From the NCBI RefSeq assembly GCF_031624495.1, contig NZ_JAMQOP010000001.1, positions 1,054,001 through 1,118,000 of the forward strand: DNA of 64,000 bases, given 5' to 3'. The DNA comes from Halogeometricum sp. S1BR25-6. Lineage in GTDB: Archaea > Halobacteriota > Halobacteria > Halobacteriales > Haloferacaceae. The notes under the pieces were generated by a model. It saw only the letters and a list, made by a program, of their open reading frames with translations. It was not told the DNA's origin and made no database searches. Position numbers and translations under genes: made by a program. Shown one piece after another: positions 1 to 8,601 of the stretch. The stretch's first letter is position 1; every line of letters begins with the position of its first letter.

Positions 1-174
1 GGCGAACACGGTTTCGACCTCCTCTCGATACCGCTCTTCGGACACCGTCGCCACCTCCGTCTCGAACAGGTCGCCCAACGCTGTGCGCGTCTCGTTCAAC
101 AGCGGAACGACGACGGACGAGCGGTCTCGGACCCAGCGGGCCTCCTCGGCGACGGACTCGGGAGTGAGCTTCAT
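1..174 (-). CDS. N-terminal fragment of a protein cut by the left edge
   Basis: Only the first 58 codons are visible, read leftwards from an ATG at 172-174, with no stop before the edge. The fragment begins MKLTPESVAEEARWVRDRS, is acidic and looks helical. I do not recognise the family. A GGAGG-like sequence lies about 6 nt before the start, and a TATAAAA box reads on this strand at 216-222, consistent with a short 5' leader. It is divergent from the aCPSF1 gene. Confidence 0.6.
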   Translation of the reverse strand, partial: MKLTPESVAEEARWVRDRSSVVVPLLNETRTALGDLFETEVATVSEERYREEVETVFA

Positions 175-316
175 ACCCCCTCCAGGGAGCCGAAACGCTT
201 CGACTTTGCGAAGAGTTTTATACGGAGGAGGGAATACGTCCGAGTAAGCGGGTTTTCCCTGCCTCTTCCCGCAGACAGGATAGCAGAAGATAGCGATCCG
301 AACGCAGACGTTGCCT

Positions 317-448
317 ATGCTCTCTCACGATTACATCCCTTGCGACCGCGCGGCCGTAGTTGCCGCCTCGTCGTTCGAGACACCCCGAGGCAGTGACCCG
401 ACCCTGATGCCGTCCGTCACGACACGGACGAGTGGTACTCACTTATGA
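317..448 (+). CDS. possible 43-aa upstream ORF overlapping the aCPSF1 start
   Basis: An ATG at 317 opens 43 codons whose TGA (446-448) overlaps the aCPSF1 ATG at 445 in an ATGA arrangement, the usual geometry for translational coupling. Third-position GC is only moderate, so coding potential is weak, and I recognise no family. A tttata box at 216-221 would place the transcript start well upstream, giving aCPSF1 a leader of about 200 nt that contains this frame. It may be chance. Confidence 0.2.
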   Translation: MLSHDYIPCDRAAVVAASSFETPRGSDPTLMPSVTTRTSGTHL

Positions 449-2367
449 GTTCAGTAGATAAGCAGCTCGAGGAACTGAAAGCAGAGATAACGAACGAACT
501 TCCTTCGGACATCTCCGTCTCCGACGTCAAGTACGAAGGCCCGGAACTCGTCGTCTACACGCGCGACCCGAAGGAGTTCGCACAGAACGGCGACCTCATC
601 CGAAAGCTCGCCAGCAAACTCCGGAAGCGCATCACCGTGCGCCCGGCCCCCGAGGTGCTCTCGCCCCCGCGCGACGCGGAGGAGCAGGTCCTCGAAGTCA
701 TCCCGGAGGACGCGGGCGTCACCGACCTCGATTTCCACGAGGACACCGGCGAAGTCGTCATCGAGGCGTCGAAGCCGGGCATGGTCATCGGCCGCCACGG
801 TTCGACGCTCCGGAAGATAACTCAGCAGGTGGGTTGGACGCCCGAAGTCGTCCGCACCCCGCCCATCGAGTCCTCCACCGTCTCGAACGTCCGTAACTTC
901 CTGAAGCAGGAACGCGACGAGCGACGGCAGATTCTCGAACGGGTCGGCCGACAGATCCACCGCCAGCAGCTCTCGGACGACGAGTGGGTCCGCATCTCCA
1001 CGCTCGGGTGCTGCCGGGAGGTCGGACGCGCCTCCTTTATCCTCTCGACGCCGGAGACGCGCATCCTCATCGACTGCGGCGACAAGCCGGGGTCGGACGA
1101 CGTGCCGTACCTCCAAGTACCCGAGGCGCTCGGGTCCGGCGCGAACTCGCTGGACGCCGTCGTCCTCACGCACGCCCACCTCGACCACTCGGCGCTCGTC
1201 CCCCTGTTGTTCAAGTACGGCTACGACGGACCCATCTATACGACCGAACCGACGCGCGACCTGATGGGGCTGCTCACGCTCGATTACCTCGACGTGGCCG
1301 CCAAGGAGGGCCGCACGCCGCCGTACGAGTCCGAGATGGTTCGCGAGGCGCTCAAACACTGCATCCCGCTCGAATACGGCGACGTGACCGACATCGCGCC
1401 GGACGTGAAGCTCACCTTCCACAACGCGGGGCACATCCTCGGCTCGGCGGTGTCGCACTTCCACATCGGCGACGGCCTCTACAACGTCGCCTTCTCCGGC
1501 GACATCCACTACGAGGACACGCGCCTGTTCAACGGCGCGGTCAACGACTTCCCGCGCGTGGAGACGCTCGTCCTCGAATCCACCTACGGCGGCCGGAACG
1601 ATTACCAGACCGACCAAGCGGACTCCGAGCAGAAACTCATCGACGTCATCAACAAGACGCACGACCAGGGCGGGAAGGTGCTCATCCCGGCGTTCGCCGT
1701 CGGTCGCTCCCAAGAGATCATGCTCGTCTTGGAGGAGGCGATGCGCTCGGGGAAGATTCCGAGCATGCCCGTCCACCTCGACGGGATGATCTGGGAGGCG
1801 ACGGCCATCCACACCACCTACCCCGAGTACCTCCGCGACGACCTCCGAGACAGAATCTTCCACGAGGACGAGAACCCGTTCCTCGCCGAGGAGTTCAACC
1901 ACATTGACGGCGGCGAGGAGGAGCGACAGGAGGTGACCGACGGCGGTCCGGCCATCGTGCTCTCGACCTCCGGGATGGTCACCGGCGGCCCCATCATGTC
2001 GTGGCTCCGCCACGTCGGCCCCGACCCGGACTCCCGCCTCGTCTTCGTCGGCTACCAGGCGCAGGGAACGCTCGGGCGCCGTATCCAGAACGGCTGGGAC
2101 GAGATTCCGGTCAACGACCGGGACAACATGGGACGCTCGAACACGCTCACGCTGAAGATGGATGTCGAGACGGTTGACGGCTTCTCCGGGCACGCCGACC
2201 GCGCGGGGCTTGAGAACTTCGTGAAGACGATGAATCCGCGCCCCGAGAAGGTGCTGTGCGTCCACGGCGACGAGCGCTCCGTGCAGGACCTCTCCTCGGC
2301 GCTGTACCACAACTACAATATGCGGACGTTCGCGCCGAAGAACCTCGAGACGTTCCGGTTCAAGTAG
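445..2367 (+). CDS. aCPSF1, KH-domain beta-CASP ribonuclease (archaeal CPSF1)
   Basis: 640-aa metallo-beta-lactamase/beta-CASP ribonuclease of the archaeal CPSF1 group, known in archaea for cleaving RNA 3' ends and terminating transcription. The N-terminal about 180 residues hold KH-like RNA-binding domains with a GRHG loop at 116-119. The catalytic metallo-beta-lactamase motif HAHLDH is at 243-248, followed by further metal-binding motifs (AGHILGSA region) and the beta-CASP insert. The C-terminus carries SGHADRAGL and VHGDE motifs typical of the family. Length and domain order match full-length homologues. It is a single gene in front of methylglyoxal synthase, 56 bp apart. Cytoplasmic; zinc-dependent by family knowledge. 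Confidence 0.95.
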   Translation: MSSVDKQLEELKAEITNELPSDISVSDVKYEGPELVVYTRDPKEFAQNGDLIRKLASKLRKRITVRPAPEVLSPPRDAEEQVLEVIPEDAGVTDLDFHEDTGEVVIEASKPGMVIGRHGSTLRKITQQVGWTPEVVRTPPIESSTVSNVRNFLKQERDERRQILERVGRQIHRQQLSDDEWVRISTLGCCREVGRASFILSTPETRILIDCGDKPGSDDVPYLQVPEALGSGANSLDAVVLTHAHLDHSALVPLLFKYGYDGPIYTTEPTRDLMGLLTLDYLDVAAKEGRTPPYESEMVREALKHCIPLEYGDVTDIAPDVKLTFHNAGHILGSAVSHFHIGDGLYNVAFSGDIHYEDTRLFNGAVNDFPRVETLVLESTYGGRNDYQTDQADSEQKLIDVINKTHDQGGKVLIPAFAVGRSQEIMLVLEEAMRSGKIPSMPVHLDGMIWEATAIHTTYPEYLRDDLRDRIFHEDENPFLAEEFNHIDGGEEERQEVTDGGPAIVLSTSGMVTGGPIMSWLRHVGPDPDSRLVFVGYQAQGTLGRRIQNGWDEIPVNDRDNMGRSNTLTLKMDVETVDGFSGHADRAGLENFVKTMNPRPEKVLCVHGDERSVQDLSSALYHNYNMRTFAPKNLETFRFK

Positions 2368-2423
2368 CGACGACCCGCCCGCAGACTACCACCTTCTTGC
2401 CGCTCCCCCGCCCACCGGAAGAC

Positions 2424-2819
2424 ATGCGTCTCGCACTCATCGCACACGACGAGAAGAAACCGGACCTCATCGACTTCGCGCAGAACCGCAGCGACGACCT
2501 CGACCACTTCGAGTTGATGGCGACGGGGACGACCGGCAAGCGCCTCATCGAGGCGACGGGCCTCGACATCGAACGCAAGCAGTCGGGGCCGCTCGGCGGC
2601 GACATGCAGATCGGCGCCGAGATAGCCAGCGAGGACTGCCACGGCGTCATCTTCCTGCGCGACCCGCTCACCGCCCAACCGCACGAACCGGACATCACGG
2701 CGCTGCTCCGCATCTGCGACGTCCACGACGTCCCCCTCGCGACCAACCTCGCCAGCGCCGACGCCGTCCTCGACGAACTCATGGACCAACTGGAGGGAGA
2801 GTTCGACCACCGCGAGTAG
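2424..2819 (+). CDS. mgsA: methylglyoxal synthase
   Basis: 131-aa enzyme converting dihydroxyacetone phosphate to methylglyoxal and phosphate, a bypass of lower glycolysis. The family signature is complete: TGTTGKRL at 34-41, [12 protein letters not shown] at 54-65 and [14 protein letters not shown] at 77-90. Its acidic and histidine residues H8, D60, D80, H87 and D90 align, at a constant offset of 11, with the E. coli active-site residues H19, D71, D91, H98 and D101 as I recall them. The ATG at 2424 gives the normal N-terminus. A candidate methylglyoxal-detoxifying VOC protein lies far downstream (39517). Confidence 0.93.
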   Translation: MRLALIAHDEKKPDLIDFAQNRSDDLDHFELMATGTTGKRLIEATGLDIERKQSGPLGGDMQIGAEIASEDCHGVIFLRDPLTAQPHEPDITALLRICDVHDVPLATNLASADAVLDELMDQLEGEFDHRE

Positions 2820-2882
2820 ACCGACTCTCCGTGCTGATACTCAGGCCGAACGTTCAAGTCCGATAGAGGAGACAGTAATTGT

Positions 2883-3362
2883 ATGCTACATATCTCGCGT
2901 GCGCTGTTCGCCGTCCTCCTCGTGGCCGTCCTCGCGGCCGCGACGGCGGCGCCGGCGGCCGCGCAGACCGGTTCCGCGGCCGACCCGACGGTCGGCGACG
3001 AATCGGGCGAACTGCGGTGCTTCCCGCCCGGCGGGCACGACCTGGACATCGGGACCGAGGGGCCGGGAATCGCGGTGACCGTCCACACCTCGCTGTTCAC
3101 GAACCTCGGCGACGAAGGCGCTCTCGGCATGGAAGCACGCGGGTCGGCGCTGAACGCGACGATAATCGAACTCCGCACGGGCGTCGTCTTCGACGGCGTC
3201 GGCACCCTCGGCGACTTCCTCTCGGACCCGTTCTCGCGGTTCGCGATTCTGTTCGACTACACGTTCGAGTTGCCGATGTTCGTCGGGATGGTCGACAGTC
3301 CGGGCTACGAGTCCGACGAGTCGCCGGTGACGGGCGTCGAGTCGCGCGGGTGCGGGGAGTAG
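2883..3362 (+). CDS. secreted protein of unknown function
   Basis: 159 aa. Residues 1-28 are a Sec-type signal peptide (hydrophobic run LFAVLLVAVLAAATAAPAAA, likely cleavage after AQ). The mature part is acidic and has two cysteines, in LRCFPPG near residue 45 and near the C-terminus (SRGCGE), which could form a disulphide. A hydrophobic stretch occurs around 104-120. I believe similar proteins are conserved in haloarchaea as an uncharacterised DUF, but I assign no function. It stands alone between mgsA and an MFS transporter on the same strand. Confidence 0.75.
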   Translation: MLHISRALFAVLLVAVLAAATAAPAAAQTGSAADPTVGDESGELRCFPPGGHDLDIGTEGPGIAVTVHTSLFTNLGDEGALGMEARGSALNATIIELRTGVVFDGVGTLGDFLSDPFSRFAILFDYTFELPMFVGMVDSPGYESDESPVTGVESRGCGE

Positions 3363-3479
3363 CGCCGCCGAGAGACCGACGTTCGTTCGTCCGCGTCGCC
3401 GGCCGACTCGACGGGCGGAACCCTTTTTGTACCGATGTTCCAAACCCGGGGACGTCCGTTTCGTCCCCGAGGTACTCCA

Positions 3480-4661
3480 GTGACTACAAACCTGATTTCC
3501 GACGAACTGTCCGTTCCGTGGCGTTCCCGCACCGTTCAGGCCGTCCTGTCGAGCACGCTGCTGGCGCCGTTCAGCGTCACGCTCATCAGCCCCGGATTGC
3601 CGGTCTACCGGCGAGCGTTCGGCGTCACCGACGCGGAGGCGAGCCTCCTGCTCTCGGCGGTGCTGATTCCGGGGGTGGTCCTCTCGCCCGTGGCGGGCCT
3701 CCTCGCGGACCGCCTCGGTCGGCGGCGGGTGCTCGTCGCCAGCCTCCTCGTCTGGAGCGTCACGGGGGCGGCCGTCACGCTCCGCCCCGCCTTCTGGTCC
3801 GTCGTCGCGCTCAGACTCGCTCAGGGGGCCGCGCTGGCCGGAATCATCGTCACGACCATCTCGCTCATCGGCGACTCCTTCGAGGGCGTCCGGCGAAACG
3901 CGGTCCTCGGCATCAACGCGGCCGTCCTCTCCGCGGGCGCCGCCGTGTACCCGCTCGTGGGCGGTGCGCTGGTGGTCGTCGCGTGGAACGCCCCGTTCGC
4001 GCTGTACCTCCTCGGTCTCCCGGTGGCGTTCTTCGCGGCACGCGTCCTCGATGAACCGCTGCTGGAACGCCGGACGCGAAGCCTCGCCTACCTCCGCCGC
4101 GTCGTCACCGCGCTCTCGGCGAAGGACGCGGCGGTGCTGTACGGGTCGGCGCTCGTCATCGAACTCCTGCTGTTCGGTGCGATGTTCACCGGACTCCCGT
4201 TCCTCCTCGCGGGTACGTACGGCCTTTCGCCGCTCCGCATCGGCCTCGTCGTGACCGTCAGCGAGGTGGCGTCGATGGTGACGGCGACGCAGAACGGGCG
4301 CCTCGCCGCACGATTCTCCGACGAGCGGATCATCGCCGTCGGGTTCGTCGTCGCCGCCGCCGGACTCGTCGGCGCGTGGGTCGCTCCGACGCCTCTCTTT
4401 CTCACCGCTGCGATGGTCGGCTTCGGCGGAGGGTGGGGACTGACGCTACCGTCCATCGACGCCGGGGTCAGCGACCTCGTCCCGGCGCAGTTCCGGGCGG
4501 GGGCGCTGAGTTTCCGGGGGAGCGCGACGTTCCTCGGGCGCGCCCTCGGTCCGCTCCTCTTCGCCGGAATCGGCCTACGAACCGGCTACCGTCCGCTCTT
4601 CCTGTTCGGCGGTGTCGGTGCGTTCGCGTTCGGCGCCGCCCTCCTCGCGGCGACGAGGTAG
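3480..4661 (+). CDS. MFS transporter
   Basis: About 393-aa major facilitator superfamily permease with roughly 12 hydrophobic segments. The loop after the second segment carries the family motif (DRLGRRRVL near 80-88), and the first half has the drug:H+ antiporter look (LISPGLPVYRRAFG). I chose the GTG at 3480 because GAGGT lies 7 nt before it and a T-rich TATA-like box (3423-3431) lies at a suitable distance. An ATG at 3435 would add 15 residues. The substrate cannot be told from sequence; an exporter is most likely. It converges on endonuclease III with a 10-bp gap. Confidence 0.85.
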   Translation: MTTNLISDELSVPWRSRTVQAVLSSTLLAPFSVTLISPGLPVYRRAFGVTDAEASLLLSAVLIPGVVLSPVAGLLADRLGRRRVLVASLLVWSVTGAAVTLRPAFWSVVALRLAQGAALAGIIVTTISLIGDSFEGVRRNAVLGINAAVLSAGAAVYPLVGGALVVVAWNAPFALYLLGLPVAFFAARVLDEPLLERRTRSLAYLRRVVTALSAKDAAVLYGSALVIELLLFGAMFTGLPFLLAGTYGLSPLRIGLVVTVSEVASMVTATQNGRLAARFSDERIIAVGFVVAAAGLVGAWVAPTPLFLTAAMVGFGGGWGLTLPSIDAGVSDLVPAQFRAGALSFRGSATFLGRALGPLLFAGIGLRTGYRPLFLFGGVGAFAFGAALLAATR

Positions 4662-4671
4662 GCCCGCGCGG

Positions 4672-5520
4672 TCAGTCGGCGGCGTCCGCCGGGTCGACCA
4701 CCGATTCCGCCACCTCGTCGACGCCCACGCGGTCGCACAGGTCGTACACCGGACACGCCTCCGGGCCGTCGAGGCACGCCGGCTTTCGCGCTTTGCAGTA
4801 CTCCCGGCCGAACTGTATCATCGCGGTGTGCCCGAAGCCGCACTTCTCGGCGGGAACGTCGCGTTCGAGGTGTTCTCGCACCTCCTCGTGGTCGGCGTCG
4901 GCGGGTGCGAGACCCATCCGACGGGCGATGCGGTGGACGTGCGTGTCGACGGGGAAGACGCCGCCGCGGCCGCCCGAAAACAGGAGCACGCAGTCGGCCG
5001 TCTTCGGACCGACGCCGTGGATGTCGAGCAGTCGCTCCCTGACCTCGGCGGGGTCTTCGTCCTTCACGAACGCGTCGAAGCCGTCGGCGCCGCCGAACTC
5101 CTCGCAGATTCGCTCCGCGGCGCCGACGATCATCTCCGATTTCTGGTTGTACAACCCCGCAGAAGAGATGGTCTCGACGAGTTCGGACTGCTCGGCGTTC
5201 GCCAGCGACTCCGCGAGGTCACTGCGCTCACGGGTCGCTTCGCTCCCCGTTCGCGTCTCCGAGGCGCTCCGCGCCTCGCTTCCCGCATACCGCTCCACCA
5301 GCGAATCGTGCGCCGGTTGACTCGCCGCGTCGCTGGTGTTCTGGCTGAGGATGGTTCGGACCAGACACTCGAAGGCGTCCTGTCCGCCGTAGGCCTTCTG
5401 CCAGTACATCTCGCCCAGTTCGTCGACGACGGCCTCGGCGTGCGTCTCCGCCGTCTCGGGGTCGAACTCCGCCGAAGCGCCGACGCCGCCGCTGATGTTG
5501 TTCGCGGGTTCTTCGGGCAT
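4672..5520 (-). CDS. nth: endonuclease III (DNA glycosylase/AP lyase)
   Basis: 282-aa base-excision repair enzyme. The helix-hairpin-helix and catalytic lysine are in DIHGVGPKTAD (K173), the catalytic aspartate in FPVDTHVHR (D192), and four cysteines (C242, C249, C256, C262) form the C-terminal iron-sulphur motif. Spacing is C-X6-C-X6-C-X5-C, whereas the classical pattern is C-X6-C-X2-C-X5-C. Residues 80-101 are a low-complexity insert rich in S, E, R, A and T, encoded by DNA with short palindromes (around 5215-5300), absent from typical Nth proteins. The ATG at 5518-5520 is the only start that leaves a normal N-terminus. Confidence 0.9.
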   Translation of the reverse strand: MPEEPANNISGGVGASAEFDPETAETHAEAVVDELGEMYWQKAYGGQDAFECLVRTILSQNTSDAASQPAHDSLVERYAGSEARSASETRTGSEATRERSDLAESLANAEQSELVETISSAGLYNQKSEMIVGAAERICEEFGGADGFDAFVKDEDPAEVRERLLDIHGVGPKTADCVLLFSGGRGGVFPVDTHVHRIARRMGLAPADADHEEVREHLERDVPAEKCGFGHTAMIQFGREYCKARKPACLDGPEACPVYDLCDRVGVDEVAESVVDPADAAD

Positions 5521-5597
5521 AGCGGGGGGGAGGGCCGCCGCGTCGAAAAACGGTCGGAAAGCGGTGAGTCGACGGTCGTCGCCGCCGAGGGAGTCGA

Positions 5598-6029
5598 CTA
5601 CTCCACGCGGAGCGTGAGCGTCACCTCGCCGCCGGCGGCGAGAGCCTCGACCATCTCGCGGTCGAAGTCGGCGGCGGCGGCGGCGGCGTCGACCAGCACC
5701 GTGCGGTCGTCCGCGTAGTCGCTCGTCCGGCCGACGTGGCTCCGGTCGCCCTCGAACGTTAGGTCCGGGTGGCCGCGTCCCTCGATTCGCTCCCGGTGCG
5801 TCTCGCCGTCGTCCGTCTCCACCTCGACGGTGGCCGCGATGGTCGCCTCGGCGTCCCGACAGGCCTCGACGAACTCGGCCGAGAAGTCCGCGGGGACCCG
5901 GTCGGCCTCCACCGCGAGGATGCAGTCGCCGGCCGGCGTGAGCCAGTCGTCCGAGGTGACCTCGAACGTGCTCGCGTGCTCGGCGGAGACGTTCTCGTGC
6001 CCGCGCGCGCGGACGATTTCTTCGTACAT
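5598..6029 (-). CDS. DUF371 family protein
   Basis: 143 aa. The N-terminus (RARGHENVSAEHASTFEVT, then DDWLTPAGDCILAV) matches what I know of the archaeal DUF371 family, a small beta-rich protein of unknown function. Conserved histidines in GHENV and in GRGHPDLTF suggest a binding site. No signal or membrane segment is present. It sits 77 bp upstream of nth on the same strand; co-transcription is possible. Confidence 0.85.
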   Translation of the reverse strand: MYEEIVRARGHENVSAEHASTFEVTSDDWLTPAGDCILAVEADRVPADFSAEFVEACRDAEATIAATVEVETDDGETHRERIEGRGHPDLTFEGDRSHVGRTSDYADDRTVLVDAAAAAADFDREMVEALAAGGEVTLTLRVE

Positions 6030-6414
6030 ACCGGTCGGTGTCGGCCCGGCGGTAAGTCGTCCTCGGTTCGTCCGAAGCGGGCAAAACTGGCAGACGGCCG
6101 TCAGACGAACGGCAGACGGTGGCGCCGAATTTGCCTCTCCGTGCTCCACGTTACCATTAATCACTTTATAAGTGGCGAGACGGATGCGCAGGACGCATAT
6201 CAGGTCGCTACACGGCCCGTGGTAGCCGTTTTCACAGACCACGACCACCGAAGTCTTTATACGTAGCCATGCACAAGGTGGTAATACCAGAACGCCTCCG
6301 GCGTTCCGGCGGCACAGCACGCAGAATGATCGGGAATTCTTATCCACGGCCGGTCGCACCCTCACGAGCAGCCGCCACGCACGGAGTGGTAATGGTATCG
6401 AGGTTTGATTACGA
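6030..6414. promoter_or_regulatory. divergent intergenic region with promoter and hairpin leader
   Basis: 385 bp between the divergent DUF371 and coiled-coil genes. On the plus strand a tttata box at 6255-6260 predicts a transcript start near 6283. Just after it a perfect 7-bp inverted repeat with a TCC loop (6290-6306, GAACGCC/GGCGTTC) would form a hairpin. This leaves a structured leader of about 130 nt before the ATG at 6415, unusual in an organism where most mRNAs appear leaderless. A second AT-rich spot (ttcttatcc, about 6337-6345) could be an alternative promoter. No coding frame is convincing here. Confidence 0.45.
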
Positions 6415-7338
6415 ATGGTGACACAGCAAGACGTTCTCACGGAGTACGATGTACAAGAGCTCGACGAATCGGCAAACGTCGACCTAAGCGACGAGCAGCT
6501 CGAAGACGACTCGAAAGGGCAGCTCATCAAGCTCGCCGGTCAACTCCGAGACCGACGAAACGACCTGAACCAGATGGCCTCCGAGCGCGCGTCCAAGCGC
6601 GACGACCTGAACGCGAAGACCCGCGAGAAGGTCGACGAGGCTCAAGAGCACCGCGAGCAGCGCGACGAGCTCAACGAGCAGGTTCAAGAGCACAAGAACA
6701 AACGTAACGAGCTCAACGCCGAGGCCAACGAGCTGTTCGACGAGGTCGAGCAGATGAAAGAGGACCTCGAGCTCGACGACGGCAAGGACATCGAGGAGCT
6801 CAAAGAGGAGATCGAGCAGCTCGAGTTCCGTCAGCAGACGGAGGTTCTCTCGACCGAGGACGAGCGAGAGCTCATCGAGAAGATCGAGAACAAGCGCGAG
6901 GAGCTCCGCCAGAAGAAGGACAAAGTCGAGGACAGCGGCGAACTCGAAGAGCTCATCGAGGAGGCCGAGGAGGTCCGCTCGGAGGCGTCTCAGCACCACC
7001 AGAAGGTGACCGAACTGGCCGACAAGGCTCAGGAGCACCACAACCAGATGATCGAGGCCTACCGGGAGGCCGACGACATCCGCGACAAGGCCGACGCGAT
7101 GCACGAACTCTTCGTCGAGGCCCAGGAGTCCGCCGACCGTCACCACGAGGACTTCGTCCGCGTTCAGAAGCGCCTCCGCGAACTCGACAAGGAGGAAGAG
7201 CAGGAGCGCGACGCCCAGCGCGCAGAGAAGCGCGAGGCCGCCAAGGAGGAGGCCGAAGAAATCTACCAGAAGTTCAAGGAAGGCGAGACTCTCGACACCG
7301 AGGACCTGATGAAGCTCCAGAAGACGGGGCTTCTCTAA
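6415..7338 (+). CDS. long coiled-coil protein (COG1340-like)
   Basis: 307-aa, very charged, almost wholly alpha-helical protein with heptad patterning from about residue 30 to 290 (runs of E, K, R, Q and regular leucines). There is no membrane segment or enzymatic motif. The C-terminus EIYQKFKEGETLDTEDLMKLQ is distinctive, and I associate it with the archaeal uncharacterised coiled-coil family COG1340. Function is unknown; a structural or scaffolding role is inference. GAGG lies about 14 nt before the ATG, and the mRNA leader appears long and structured. Confidence 0.8.
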   Translation: MVTQQDVLTEYDVQELDESANVDLSDEQLEDDSKGQLIKLAGQLRDRRNDLNQMASERASKRDDLNAKTREKVDEAQEHREQRDELNEQVQEHKNKRNELNAEANELFDEVEQMKEDLELDDGKDIEELKEEIEQLEFRQQTEVLSTEDERELIEKIENKREELRQKKDKVEDSGELEELIEEAEEVRSEASQHHQKVTELADKAQEHHNQMIEAYREADDIRDKADAMHELFVEAQESADRHHEDFVRVQKRLRELDKEEEQERDAQRAEKREAAKEEAEEIYQKFKEGETLDTEDLMKLQKTGLL

Positions 7339-7493
7339 GCGCCGCCGTTCTCTCTCTTCTCCCGTTTTTCGCCGCCGCGAGCGACTGCGTCCCACAGCTC
7401 GACGCCGGCATAATTTCACTGTGCCGTCAGTTGTAAGTTAGAGACGAGTCTACGGCTGGACGAGGGCGACGCGCGGTCCGCCCGCCATCCCGC

Positions 7494-8507
7494 ATGAGTT
7501 CCGACATCTCCTCCGCCTTCACGGCCGTCCGCGAAGAGCTGTTAGACCTCCACGAGAGCCCCACCCGGTGGGTGTTCCTCGTCGGGAGTCGTCCCGTCGT
7601 CGGCGTCGGCCTGTTCGTCGTCTTCTTGGTCGTCTTCTACGCCCTCTGGGCCTTCGGCTACGTGACTCTCCAGAACAAGACGGCGATGCAGTACATCCTG
7701 AGCAGCCTCATCAGCGGTAACCTCACGCTCGTCACGCTCGTTATCTCCATCAACCAGGTCATCATCTCCCGACAGCTGAACTCGCCGGGCGAACTCCGCG
7801 AGGACATCCAGAACGTCAACGAGTTCCGAGAGCGCGCGTTCGACCCCGACCAGGTGGACGTGGTGCCGGTGACCCCCTCGGACTTCCTGAAACTGCTGCT
7901 CGAGAGCATCCGGCGCGACCTGCAGCGACTCGGCGGACTCACCGCCCGGGCGGACGACGACCAACTCCGCGAGGACACCGACGAACTCGTGAGCGGCATC
8001 ACCGACCACGTCGACGAGGTCATCCGACTCATCGAGGGAACGGGGTCGGGGACGTTCGACACGCTCTCGGCGCTCCTGACGACGAACTACGCCGACCGAA
8101 TCTACCAGATGCGGCGGCTGAAATCGAAACATCGGGACGCGCTCTCCGAGGAGACCGAGGAGTACGTCGACGACATCGTCTCGACGCTGCAGCAGTTGGA
8201 CGTGGCGCGGCAGTACTTCAAGACGCTGTACATCCAGACGGAACTGGCGTACATCTCGCGCGTACTGCTCTACGCCGGCGTCGTCGCCGAACTGGTGTTG
8301 GTGTCGACGCTGTTGACGCTGACCGCCAGCGGACCGAACCTCCCGAACGTGCTCCCGCCGGTGGTCGCGCCCCTCGTCGCCGCCATCGGTCTCCTGCCGC
8401 TGGCCGTCCTGTTCTCGTACGCCATCAGGCTCGCCGTGGTCTCTCAGCGGACCATCGCCATCACGCCGTTCACGACGCCGGAGCAGGAGGAGGAGCTGAA
8501 CCTCTGA
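7494..8507 (+). CDS. haloarchaeal membrane protein of unknown function
   Basis: 337 aa with two hydrophobic segments near the N-terminus (about 29-56 and 66-85) and two near the C-terminus (about 254-275 and 285-312). They flank a soluble, mostly helical central domain of about 165 residues. The topology suggests a four-helix membrane protein with a large cytoplasmic or external loop. I recognise no catalytic motif. It is followed 94 bp later by the DUF373 membrane protein on the same strand. Confidence 0.75.
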   Translation: MSSDISSAFTAVREELLDLHESPTRWVFLVGSRPVVGVGLFVVFLVVFYALWAFGYVTLQNKTAMQYILSSLISGNLTLVTLVISINQVIISRQLNSPGELREDIQNVNEFRERAFDPDQVDVVPVTPSDFLKLLLESIRRDLQRLGGLTARADDDQLREDTDELVSGITDHVDEVIRLIEGTGSGTFDTLSALLTTNYADRIYQMRRLKSKHRDALSEETEEYVDDIVSTLQQLDVARQYFKTLYIQTELAYISRVLLYAGVVAELVLVSTLLTLTASGPNLPNVLPPVVAPLVAAIGLLPLAVLFSYAIRLAVVSQRTIAITPFTTPEQEEELNL

Positions 8508-8601
8508 GCGGCCCTTCGAGCGGCCGCGGACGCGGCGTCGTCGGACGATTATCGGGCCGCCTACCGAGCATACTTTAACCCCGAGAGGCGTTCGCACGGG
8601 T

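Noticed and set aside
451-2310. Long open frame antisense to aCPSF1 (619 codons)
   Set aside because: Shadow of GC-rich codon bias: the translation is rich in R, V, D, L and H without domain structure, while the plus-strand frame is a complete known enzyme.
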